In this document: piece after piece, positions 22,657-33,500 of the stretch
Position numbering within the stretch: the stretch's first letter is position 1
How the letters are laid out: each line of letters begins with the position of its first letter
Assembly (NCBI GenBank): GCA_030144725.1
Contig: JASKMD010000009.1
Span: forward strand, 4,761,124 to 4,825,123
DNA from: Haematococcus lacustris
Lineage: Eukaryota > Chlorophyta > Chlorophyceae > Chlamydomonadales > Haematococcaceae
Reading direction: 5' to 3'
Length of the DNA stretch: 64,000 bases
Made by a program: the position numbers and the translations under genes
Notes under the pieces: generated by a model
Told to the model about the DNA's origin: nothing
What the model saw: the letters and a program-made list of their open reading frames with translations, nothing else
Databases searched by the model: none

Positions 22657-23351
22657 AGCGCGACGCACGAGGCGCCGCGGCAGGAGGAGATGTAGAGTGA
22701 GCATTGCATGGCGAGCGAACCGCAGAGAGCCAAAATCCACCAAAGAGGAGGGCTACAGACAACAGCGCCGACTCCCCGACCTCATTAACAACCCAACGCG
22801 ATATGTCGCGGCATCTCGACATTGACTCTCCGCTCCGTGCTTTTAGCCCGCGCGCTGGAAATTAGGGGATGGTGGTGTCTCCGGCGAGAGATCGGGGACA
22901 CTGCGGCGTGACCGGGCGACGATGTTACACGTGGGCGCATGGTAGCTTATATGTACTGTTCGACACCAGACATTGCATTCATTCTCTTGTGATGGGGGTG
23001 CTCGCAAGTTCGTGTCATTGAAGAGTGAAACACCGATGATGTATGACAAGTTGCTTGTTGTGGCGCTAGCAAGTGTGTAAGAATCCATGCTGCAACTGAT
23101 CCCGTCTCGAGCTGTGAGGCCTATCTGCTCCAGCTCGTTGAGCCAGGAGCTGGCAGCCCGCTCACGAGCCCTAACGCACACCATCATCTGCCTTATCATC
23201 AGCTTGTGGGGTAGTGGCCGGCTGCACTGTGTCTACATGCAATGCACGCTGTCATCTCATCAGATCTTGTAAGGCCTATATAGGCCTTTCAGTTTCAGTC
23301 AAACAAAACTCATTTAACAAGGAACAACATACGACATAGTCTATGGCATGC

Positions 23352-24747
23352 CTTTCAGTCAGGTGTTCCCAACTAACAGAAAATGACAGGAAACCGACCC
23401 TTGGCAGTAGGACGGCTGTAAGTCTGCACTCACTGCGCCAAATGCTATGCTAGATGATTCACAATGTAGCCAACACAGCCAGCTACCTTTCACCCATCCA
23501 GAATATTTATGCAATCAGTAGGCCGTGCACAGCTACGCATCAAAGTTAGTGTTTTAAATTTGAGCCGTTGCGGAGCATGCAGTCATCGTTGCGACCGCCC
23601 GCGTCGTAGAGGCTGCTCTACACAGCATGCGCGTCGGCAGCAGCAGTCGGATCGGAAAACGATCACGGGAATATGGCACCGGGCCCACCTCCCCCCCATA
23701 CCTACAGGGCAGTGCCACAGCTCGACCATTTGGATTTACAGCATGCTATCTACTAGGTCAAGCATATCTAGCACAGTGTTACATACGCTCATACTCAAAT
23801 AAGCCATAAACTCACTTCGGTCTGTGACCGTCAACTCCCTTAGCCGATCTCAGGGCCAGGGCCATGCAGTCAGTCACACAGCTCCACACCATGACCGATT
23901 TTTGACTCGGCTCCTCTAAGAGTTATACTCCCCTACATGCCATACACCTGCGTGCAAAGTTTCATAGCTAAACTGCCACCCCACAGTGGTGCTCTGGGAG
24001 GGGTGGGCTGGGAGGGGTGGGCTAGAAGGGAGTGGGCTCGAGGAGGGGGCGAGGGGAAGGGCTGGGAGGGGGTGGGCAGGCTCAACGAGGTGGGCTCCTG
24101 CAATGATGGGTGGGGGGGGGGGCGGGCATGGTGGGTCTTTGCATGCCGTGGCCTTGAACCTGCCTGGTGAACATGATGTAACTTTGAAGATGTCAAACCG
24201 ATAGAAGCCTGGGCTGTTCAATGTGCGACTTGTTTCAAGAGATGCGCCAATGAGTCAAGAACAAACAAAGTGTGTGGCTTTTTCTGTGGGTGCAGCGGCT
24301 GCAACACAGTGGAGGACACAGTGTAGGAGGGGGGGGTGTAACCCGGTGCTACCTTAGTGTGCGCCGACCCAAATGATGTCTTCTGCGAGATGCGAACACG
24401 AATATATGTTTCAATCACCCCGTCTAGGTGCCCTGCACGCCCGGCAGGCATCGCGTTGGGTGTTGGCCGGACATTCCATGTGTGCACAACCCGCTCATTA
24501 CGCTAGGTAGATGGGGTCACAGCGATGTGGCGCACCGTGCCAAGGAGACTCGTCTCGCCGCTGTGATTTGTTCGCGGGCACATGTGGCAGTACACGAGCA
24601 AAGACTCCAATGGCTAGCGCGGATGGTCAAGTTACGCGGACTAAATCGCGGCTGCCAATGTGATAAACGCTATCGAAAACAGTGCAGTATTGAGAGAGTA
24701 TTTGCATGCATATTACCAACCCCATGTTGGGAACACCTGACTTTCAG
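23352..24747 (+). mobile_element. Non-autonomous short-TIR DNA transposon with target duplication
   Basis: The element spans 23359-24740. Its ends are perfect 15-base inverted repeats, TCAGGTGTTCCCAAC on the left and its complement on the right. Identical CTTTCAG heptamers flank it at 23352-23358 and 24741-24747, which is what a 7-8 bp target-site duplication (hAT-like) would leave. Inside it resembles 18051-18870 but has an extra 155-bp block near 23503-23655. The frame at 24428-24850 has no recognised transposase motif, so the copy is probably non-autonomous. Superfamily assignment from end sequence and duplication length is inference. Confidence 0.8.
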
Positions 24748-25139
24748 TCTGGGCCTCCCAACTGTAATGTTTTGGCATGTAAAACCGGCACATGCGACCG
24801 ATTGCTCCGGGAGCAGGCCGATGGCTTTAGCCCCGCGCGGCATGGCTTAAACGCGGACTCTAGCTGCGGCAGCAACCAGTAGCTGCTTCAATTGTGGTCG
24901 ATAGGGTGGTTGGGATCCGCCGGCCACCCTCAAGACATCGCGCAGTGCAGGCGTGCTATTGGTGCTCTACGTATAGGCGCTGCTGCCAGCCCGCGAGGTG
25001 AGGTGCACGCAGCAGTTGCCACCATTCTCGCGCCAGCACATGTTACCCGACGAACATGTGATGATGCAGGAGTGTCCGAGTACACCACAGTACACCTACC
25101 GGGGTCTTCTTAGCTTCAGCTGCGGCTCAGCTGAGCAGG

Positions 25140-25146
25140 TATAAAT
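25140..25146 (+). promoter_or_regulatory. Possible TATA box upstream of the coiled-coil gene
   Basis: TATAAAT lies 275 bases before the ATG at 25415, in a locally AT-richer stretch. Position and sequence suit a core promoter with a 5' UTR of about 240 nt, but no transcript evidence is available. Confidence 0.3.
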
Positions 25147-25414
25147 TCAACCAAAACAGCAAATCCAGCCAAAACTCAGAGAGGTTTCCTTATTTCGTGC
25201 TGGAACCCGCATCAAAGCCTAATGTACTCATATGCACAGCTGTGACAGAAGAAATGATATTACTCTCAAAGCTCAGTGAGCCATGGCCTGTCAATTGCAG
25301 GAGCCCAAGCACCACAGACCCTTCCTGCCCACAGTACCTGCCAGCAGCCCACCCTAGCAGGCCCAACTGCCTACCACCACCTCCCAGCACCTCCTCACTG
25401 CCCTTCTGCCTGAC

Positions 25415-26610
25415 ATGCCACCCGTAAAGAAAGTCACGAGAATAAGCAGAGCCAACGGGGCAAAGGCTAAGGCTCGGCATGAGGCAGCCAAGAGCATGGA
25501 GCAGCTCAACGCTGCGCATGCAACCCTCACTGTTGCACATGCAACCGTCACTGCTGAGCTTCTCAGCTCCCGGGAGCTGTACAGCCAGCTGAGGGAGCGG
25601 CACTGCAGCCTGATGGTCTTTGTTGATCAGCGTGAGCAACAGCAGCTGTTAGACCTGCTGGAGTTTATGCAGCAGTTTAACCAGCTGGAGGAGGCGTTCT
25701 TGCAGCAGCTGCAGGGCACACAGGCCCAACTCACTGACACAGCGGCTGCCCTGGAGGCCGCCCAGAAAGACTTGGCAGCGGCCCGCACTGAGCTGGCCCA
25801 CACCAAGCAGCAGCTGACCACCACCAGCATCAAGCTGGAGCAGCTGCGGGCACAGGTGGCCGCAGCCAACAAGGGCTTCAGCAAGGACCACAAGGACAAG
25901 TGGAATCTCCTGATGCGCTCCAGGGTGTCACTGCCCTGCTTGCGAGGCATGCTCAGCAGCCAAGGCACCGAGCTAGCCACGCAGCCAGCCTGCCACCTAG
26001 CCACCCAGTCCACTTGCCTGGCCCGCCCCTGCAACCAGAAGCATGACACGCACACGGGGGGGTACACAGCTGAGTACATCCTGAGCCGTGAGCGCCTGCT
26101 CTGCCTCCCAGGCATCCTAGCAGAACAGTTGGGCATTCTGTGCACTGCTGTCGTTGGGGCTGTTTTCCCTGGAGCTGATCCAGGCCCGCAGGCCAGCGCC
26201 ACCACCCACCGGCGCAACCATGACTTGCTCCAGACCTACATACACGAGGCCCACACAGGTTGGTAAGGGGTAGGGGGCATGGCATGGCATTACATGCCAT
26301 TGCAAGAATGTTAGCTTCACACATGGTAGACGGGAACGCCAAGATGGTGTTGAACGTGCCCACCCAGGCCCCCCTGCAGCAGCTGCAGCAGGCATTCCAG
26401 CAACATGCACGGGGTGCAGACTACAGCAATACCTCAGCCAAGGAGGCAACCCGGTTCACACGCGAGCAGCTCAGGGCCTACCTCCTTTACCACAAGGTGC
26501 CGCCCAGGGATCAGCCAGTCGGCAACACCCTGGTGGCAGGCTGGCAGAAGGCCGTGCAGAAGCACATTGCTGAGCGTGGCAGCCCCACCCGGCATGGGGT
26601 GTTGCCATAG
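25415..26610 (+). CDS. Two-exon coiled-coil protein, unknown function, possible SAP-like C-terminus
   Basis: Exons 25415-26258 and 26330-26610 (stop TAG 26608-26610) join in phase: one leftover G plus AC restores Asp. The product is about 374 residues. The N-terminus is basic (MPPVKKVTRISRANG). Residues about 25-155 are heptad-like and rich in Gln/Leu/Ala, a strong coiled coil. A Cys/His-containing middle follows. The C-terminal FTREQLRAYLLYHKVPPRDQ segment has the hydrophobic spacing of a SAP-type helix-hairpin but lacks a clean consensus. The donor is GTTGGT and the acceptor TAG, both weaker than in the neighbouring genes, so the splice is less certain. It could be a transposon-encoded accessory gene. 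I do not recognise a family. Confidence 0.5.
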
Positions 26611-28865
26611 GGCTCTGCTTTGTTGTCATGGGCGTGTAGCTAATGGACAAGAGACCAGGCCTAGCTATGGAGTGTACAGATCTTGCCCTGCCATGGGGTG
26701 CTAGTATGGGGCTTTGCTGTGGCCATAAGGCAAGAGTTGCAATTGCTCGGGAAGGGTGTTCTGCTACCACATCTGCGATGGGTGCTTGCAGTCCTACTAC
26801 AGGCCTGCATGTGCGAGTGGGGTCAGATGGGAGGACACGAGGTGAGAGGGAGTGCAGCATGTCATGGCACTGTGGACCGAAGCACATGTCTCGGTGGTGA
26901 TGTCCCAAAACGATGTAGCGACACAACGAAGGCTTCGCACCTACGCAAATGCTCTTGCTACAACGAACAAAGCACATAACCAGGGGAACGAGCAGAAAAG
27001 GCTCAAGTATGAACAGTCCCGCGGTCCGTTTGACTATCAGGCCACATAGTCTACTGTAACAAGAAGTGAAGGGTGCACATAGTGTCTTGATGAACCGCTA
27101 GAGCATACAACCACTCCGTCTCTCGCTTGACAGCGCGAGCGACACAAATGACGAGTAAAAGCTAATCGATGCTAAGAAGTATGCAGCTGTTCTAATCGCA
27201 GCATCAGCAGTGGTGTGGGTGCGTTAAAGAAGCATTTCAGCTTCTTAGCTTTCAAACTCGCGATTGCATCATATACATAGTCATGGACGCTCAGGACAGC
27301 CGTAGCGTGTAGCCAAGCGAGCCCTCTACATACTGATGTGCTTCGTTGATCAATCCGCAAACTGTACGAGAAATAAACCGCGTGAAACGGACACACCCCC
27401 TTTTCAAGGGGGTTGGGAGGCCCTGACTTTCAGAACATCCCACAGCTGAGACAGGCTCAACTGCTGTGCTCACAGGGCTACAGATTCACATGTCAAGATA
27501 AAGCAGGTAACGATGTGCGATGCTCAACGCTAAGACGAAAGCGGAGGGCAAACTCTAGGTTCAGGGCAAGGTCAAAGGTCAACGGTGGTTAGCATATCGC
27601 AACTAACTACATAACAAGACCCAGTAACTTAAGAACCGTATACGCGCGCTGCCCTGGTGATGGCGTCCGGGCGCAAAACTGGCAGCGCGAGACCTCCAAT
27701 CTCTACAAATAAAACGACTGCCCGCTACCTCACAGCCTCGGTGCCTAACGCTATAGTGGCAGGCAGGTGTGGCCCATCAGCAGCAGGCATTCACGTAGGC
27801 TCTGCAACACACACGCTTTGGGCTCGAGCGCTACAGGATGGTGCGCGGAGGCGTCATCGGACACACTCGCTGGGCAAACCTCGCTTGGACAGCCCTTCAG
27901 GTTTGGTAACCCTGGACGCCCCTGGACGACTCAGACCCCAGGACGCATGTCTTGTAAACACGTGTTCCTCACCTGTTCGTTGTGCTTGTAGGTTTGGTCA
28001 ACAATTGCACTTCCAACGGGCTCAATCAGGGGCTGCCGTTGTCTCTGCTTCCAGCAATCTGGCATACCTAGACCCCTCGTTGTTGTGGATGCCAAACTTA
28101 GCTCAGCATCTGGGATGGGTGTCAGCGACAGCACCTGTGAAGGCTCCCATCGTCAAAGTGGGTTGCACTATGGTCATGTGCCAAGAGCATGCAGCAAAAA
28201 GGTCGACCATCCGCTTCCGTCCGAACATTGAGCCAGAGCAGAACACTTGCCATGTTCACGTGAAGCAGCAGTAATCGCCTGCTGTGCAGGCGTCTGTCGT
28301 GAACCACACGCTTAGCCTGGACCAAGCTCAGAACACGCCACCACCAGCAGCTGTGACCATCAGCAGCGTGCAAGCGAGCACTACCGCAGGTGTGGCTCAG
28401 ACCCAGCCAGCCTGCAGGTGTGGCTCAGACCCAGCCAGCTTCCCAGCATGTGTGTGGAAACTTGTTGTGGAAGGCAGTGGTGGGAGGAGAAGCGGTAGGG
28501 TGGTGACGTAGCCAGGGTCAAGCCCAAGGCCAGTGTCATAGCCCAGGAAGTACGCAGGCTCAGGGTCAGGCTCAGGGGCGTGCCCAAGGTCACCACCAGG
28601 CATCTAACCTGGTAGGATTTGTCCGCTGTAGGTGCCAGCCGCATGGCAAGGTGCAGGGTCCTGGTCCACCCTCTCAGCCTCATGCGCCGTACTCCACCCC
28701 CTCTACCACCCCTCTCCCTCAACCACTCACACAGGCAGCACAGCTGCTCATCATGTCACCTAAGAAACGCTGTACCCTGCCCTGCCTGCCGCCCCTGCCT
28801 ACTGTCCCTGCCCTGCCGGCCGCCCCTGCCTGCCATCCCGCCCTGTCCCTGTCTGCTGTCCCCAG
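26611..28865. other. No secure gene; small tandem duplication
   Basis: I find no supported exon here. The frames at 26643-27049 and 27657-28274 lack motifs, splice partners or conserved composition. A 28-bp unit beginning CAGGTGTGGCTCAGACCCAG is present twice in tandem at about 28387-28442. Confidence 0.5.
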
Positions 28866-29176
28866 GCCTGCTGCACACCCAGGTCACCGGGGTCGCCACA
28901 CGCGAGCTGGGCGCCCAGCCACATGCCACCTCCTACACAGTCTTTGAGCGGCTGGACCCTGCATCCGCCCGCCGCCGCCTGGCTGCTGCTGCCAGCTCAG
29001 GGCAGGACGGCAGGCTGTCGGGCGGGGGCCAAGCAGGGGAGTCTGGCGTGGGGGCGCTGCAGAGAGCGGTGCAGGCGTGGGCAGAGGAGGAGCAGGTGCC
29101 ACTGCGGGACATCAGATGGCTGGGACACCGGCTGGCCTTGCTGGTCGACTGCCAGCTGGCCGGGACATTCACTTGA
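28866..29176 (+). CDS. Last exon of an unrecognised gene
   Basis: Starts after a pyrimidine-rich CCCCAG acceptor and stays open for 103 codons to TGA 29174-29176. The sequence is not repetitive and looks globular: HATSYTVFERLDPASARRR near the start, then a Gly/Ser-rich linker, then PLRDIRWLGHRLALLVDC near the end. Phase 2 at the acceptor implies an upstream exon that I cannot place in 26.6-28.8 kb. It could instead be an early part of the SHIPPO gene transcript, but the stop argues against that. Confidence 0.4.
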
Positions 29177-30563
29177 CTGCTGCTCTGACTGCCCAGACAA
29201 CAGTGTCTGGTTGCCTTAATGCCCACTTGCCAGCACAGCTGGCTGTAGCATGTGTGCTTTTGCCTGTGTGCCTAGCCCTTTACCTTGCACTTCTGTCTGC
29301 TTAGCCTCGTCACCCACTTTGGCCGTATTTATGCCCTCGACACAGCCCCCTGACACAGCAGGGGTCGCCCACCCCCTGCCCTGTTGCCCTGTTGCCCACA
29401 CCCTCCCCATGCGCTGTTGCCTGACCCTGTGCATCACTCCTAGCTAGATTGGCACGTCAGCCATGCGCTGATGTCAGCGGCTACAGCATGCACCTCGCAC
29501 ACACCCACCTGTGCCATAGCCCGCTGTTGCCGTGCCTTGGGTGGTCAGGCAGCAGGCACTCGTAGCCTGGCAGTCTGGCAGCCTGTCTGAGTCTCTGTCT
29601 CACTTTCAGTCTCGGTCTTAGTTTCAGTCTCGGTCAGTCTGGCAGCCTGTCTTAGTTTCGGTCTCAGTTTCAGCCTGGGTCTCAGTCAGCCTGGCAGTGC
29701 TCCCTCAGCCCTGGCAGGAAGAGCTAGATGCCCGCATAGCTCCAGGCTGCCAAGGCCACCTGATCCAGCTCCAGGCTGCCAAGGCCAAGGCTGTGGTTTT
29801 GGGTGTGCAGCCTGGTGGACAACCTGCTCACAGCTGGCTTTGCCAAGAGGAGGATGCAGCAGGCAGGCAGGGCTATCTGGCCAAACCACCAGCACGGTTC
29901 AAACTGCGCTGCATGATGAGCACTGCATTGTAGCTGCGGTCTGGCCACCTGCCTATAACTGCCTACAATCAGCTGCCTTGCACCTTGGTCTCACAGCCTG
30001 GTCGGCTCTGTGACCTGCTCAGCCTTAAGCAGTCTGGCAGGGGCAATGCCGGTGGGTGGGGGAACAGCAGCAGCATCCAACACAGTTGACAGTTGGCAGA
30101 ACATGAAGTTTTGAAACACCCCGAGGTCGTGCCTGCTTGCCATGCACGGCTGGGTTGTATCTGGCTTCCACCTCTCGCGCAGCATGAGTCATAATGCAGG
30201 GCAGAGCAGCGCAAGCAGTCCATTGTGGGGCAGCACGACTGTGACCGCCATTCTCACCCACTCACATCCCCGCTCATGAACAAGTGCAAGCCTGTTCTTG
30301 CTTGGTAGTCATGTTTGTAAGTGCTGGGTGGGACAATTGAGTCCTAGCTGTCTGCTTGCCCAGCACGCAGACCTGCCTGACTCGCGCCACACCCCGGCAA
30401 TACCTATCCACCCCCCTGCTCTGCTCATCTGCCCTGTTTCCCTGCTCTCCTCCCATGCCCCGCCCTCCTGCCCCGCCCCCCTGCCCCGCCCTCCTGCCCC
30501 ACCCCCCTGCCCCGCCCACCTGCCCTGCCCACCTGCCCCGCCCACCTGCCTGGTCATGCTCAG
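29177..30563. other. Spacer with GTCTCAGTTTCAGTCT-type repeats; probable 5' region of the SHIPPO gene
   Basis: A degenerate GTCTCAGT/CTTAGTTTC repeat lies at 29588-29695. A C-rich CTGCCCCGCC array at about 30465-30550 leads into the acceptor of exon 30564. The start codon of the SHIPPO gene should be here, but I cannot choose it. No other gene is supported. Confidence 0.45.
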
Positions 30564-33500
30564 TGCGGCGTCACGTCAGGGCCCGGCCCAGCCCCCTCCA
30601 TCACCTCCCGGGGCGCAGCCCTGTCCAGTGGCCCGGCCTTCACCATGGGTTGCCGCACCAAGGCAGTGGTGCCTGGCCTGTCCCTGGTGGCCCCCGACAC
30701 CGCCCTGGTGCCAGGGCCTGGGGCGTACAACACAGCGGCAGCAGCGGGCAGGGCAGGGCCAGCCTTCAGCCTGGCCGGCAGGGCAAAGCCTGCTGCCCAG
30801 GAGGTGCTGCCTGGACCTGGACAGTATGACGGGACTGCGAGGTGGGCAGAGGTGGCTGGGCGGTGCAGGCTGGGGCAGTGTGGGGAGGCTGTCAGGGGGA
30901 GGGGGAGGGGGAGGGCCCAAGGCAGGTGAGGGGGTTTGCTGACCAAGACTGGGTGGGTGGGGCTCCAGTTTGGGTGGTGCGGGACTAGAGTTGTGGTCAA
31001 GTCATAGACATGACATCCCGATGACAAGGCCGCCATAGCCAGTAGCCATGCGGCATACACTTGTAGGTGACACACAACCACAAGGCACGCTGTCTCATGG
31101 GCGAAGTCAAGTGCCTGGGTGGTTAAGTACGGCTGAGGAGTAGGGAAGCAATCATACCATATGGTGATCTCGACGTTTGCCAATCCCGTGCCTCTACCTC
31201 CTTTTCATCTTATTTCTATTCCATCTATCTCCAACTGTTTTAAGCCTCGGGACTCAATGAAGCCTCGGAAGTGCAAAGGGACAGCACGCACCAACATTGA
31301 TGCAGCCTTGCATTTGCTGTCTCATGTACTCCAGTGCACTAGTGGTTCATTGATTAATAGGTAGGAGACTCCCATTTCTTGCCGTGCTTCCAATGCCCCG
31401 TTTGCTAATCCCGTGCCACAGAACCGAGCAGCAGGCTCACTTGCATCTCACAGCTGTAGGCCGTGACCCTGAGTGTGGCCATTGCTGTGTGTGGCGTGCG
31501 CTGCAGTCTGGGTTCAGGTCCAGCTTTCAGCCTGGGCGCCAAGGCCAAGGACAAGGTGGAGGAGCTGCCTGGGCCTGGGGACTATGACTTGGCTCGCTCC
31601 ATTGCTACAGGTCAGGCTAGCGCTGGCACTGACAGTGAGTCTGACACTGACTGACACTGACAGCCACAGGGTCTGACACAGGGGCTGGGAGCTAGGCACC
31701 CTCCTCCTCCTCCTCCTCCTCCTCCTCCTCCTCCCTCCTCCTCCTCCTCCTCCTCCTCCTCCTCCTCCTCCTCCTCCTCCTCCTCCTCCTCCTCCTCCTC
31801 CTCCTCCCTCCTCCCTCCTCCCTCCTCCCTCCTCCCTCCTCCCTCCTCCCTCCTCCCTCCCTCCTCCCTCCTCCCTCCCTCCTCCCTCCTCCCTCCCTCC
31901 TCCGACCAACACGTCCAGTAGCATTGGCACATCCTGCAGCAATAATGTTGTCGGCAGCAGCATAGCTACAGCTGTAACACACAGGAGACGAGCAGGAGGC
32001 CTGGTGGGCCCAGGGCAGGATGGATGCTGAGACATGGTCAACAGCATCGCTACAGCTGCAACATACAGAGGTACCACAATTGTGATAAAATCTCGAACCC
32101 TAACCCTAACCCCTGACCCACTGCATGCTGGTGCCGCTTCCATTGGAATTCAGAGAGCTGACTGCTGCCCCCCTTGCCACAGGCCCTGCTGCCACCATCG
32201 CCGGCCGTCCCAAGCCGCTTGTCCCTGAGGCCCTGCCTGGACCCGCTGACTACCAGCAGCTGCACAAGCCTGGCAAGGGCGCACCTGCCTTCACCATTTC
32301 GGCACGGTGGGAGGCCCAGCAGTTGGGGGCCTGGCAGGGAGGGGGGCTGCTGGTGGTGGTAGAGCCTAGTAAGCGCCTTGTAAGGCCTAGTCAGCGCAGC
32401 AGGCCTAGCAGGGGCCACTATCCCGACCACCCCGGACATGCTGACCACCTGCACCCCGGAATGTGCTGCTGTTGGCAAGTGCAGCACTGAGAGGCCGGCC
32501 AACTTGGACGTGCCTGCTCCTGGGGAGTATGACATCCCGCCAGCCTGGACCACTGGGCCAGCAGTCAGCATGGCAGCTCGCCCAGCCAATAAGGTAGGCT
32601 GGCCCTGCATCCAAACGGCCTGGCACACTGTGGCAGCCCTCCAGCAGCAGGGCGCACCAGGCACATTCTGTGCCTCCTGCACCGACGCGCACCTCTGCCT
32701 CGTCATGCCGTCGTCCTGCAGCAAGCGCCTCGCTGCTCTGTGTCACTCCGCTGCGAATGAATGCTCATTGCGGCTGAAGTTACGACGTGCGATGCAGGTG
32801 CTGCGAGACATTGGACCAGGCCCTGGCGAGTACGACCCACCACGTAGCTGCGGCATGCCGCTGGATGGCCCCGCCTTCTCTCTGGCTACCCGGCCCGTCG
32901 TCAAGCCCTTGCCTGACTCTCCAGGCCCAGGGGAGTATCACACCTCGCCGGAGAAAGCCACTGGCCCCGCGTACACCATGGTTCCTCGCCCTCTCACAAT
33001 GTTCGCCACTGTTGCGGCAAATGCCGCTCTGCTGCCAGGCCCTGGGCAGTACGACATGCTGGCGGCGCCACGGCCCGGCAGCCCCTCAGCGCCGGCGTAC
33101 ACGATGCAGGGAAGGACGCACGCCCCGGAGGCCGCGCAGGTGCCCGGACCGGGCCAGTACGACGTGCCCGGCGACCCGCAAGGCTCCGGCCCTGCCTTCA
33201 CCATGGCGAGCAAGGCGCCAGGTGGGCACACCCCGTAACCCCAATTTTCAACGCCGTGCATCTCCCATACCACAAACACCAGCGTTTGCAACAGACTGAC
33301 CTTGAGACTGCCTAAGTGCTGGCATGGTAGGGCGATGTGAGTTGCGAGTTTGGGGGAACAGGCAACATGCTTCCTTGACTTGCAAAGGAATCGTGTACAG
33401 CCTCAGCCTGATATACATGCTTGGCTCATACAAGAACCCAGTCGCACGAGTAAGAAAAAGGTTTCCAAAAAACTGCAGCAACAGCCTGACATGCATGCTT

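Noticed and set aside
28284..28511. Short plus-strand frame as an upstream exon of 28866-29176
   Set aside because: It consists partly of a tandem 28-bp duplication and no splice phase connects the two convincingly.
32095..32115. Telomere-like CCCTAA repeats
   Set aside because: Only two to three units inside a gene intron; not a chromosome end.
31514..32143. Glu- and Gly-Arg-rich minus-strand frames
   Set aside because: They are the CTC polypyrimidine array in a SHIPPO intron.
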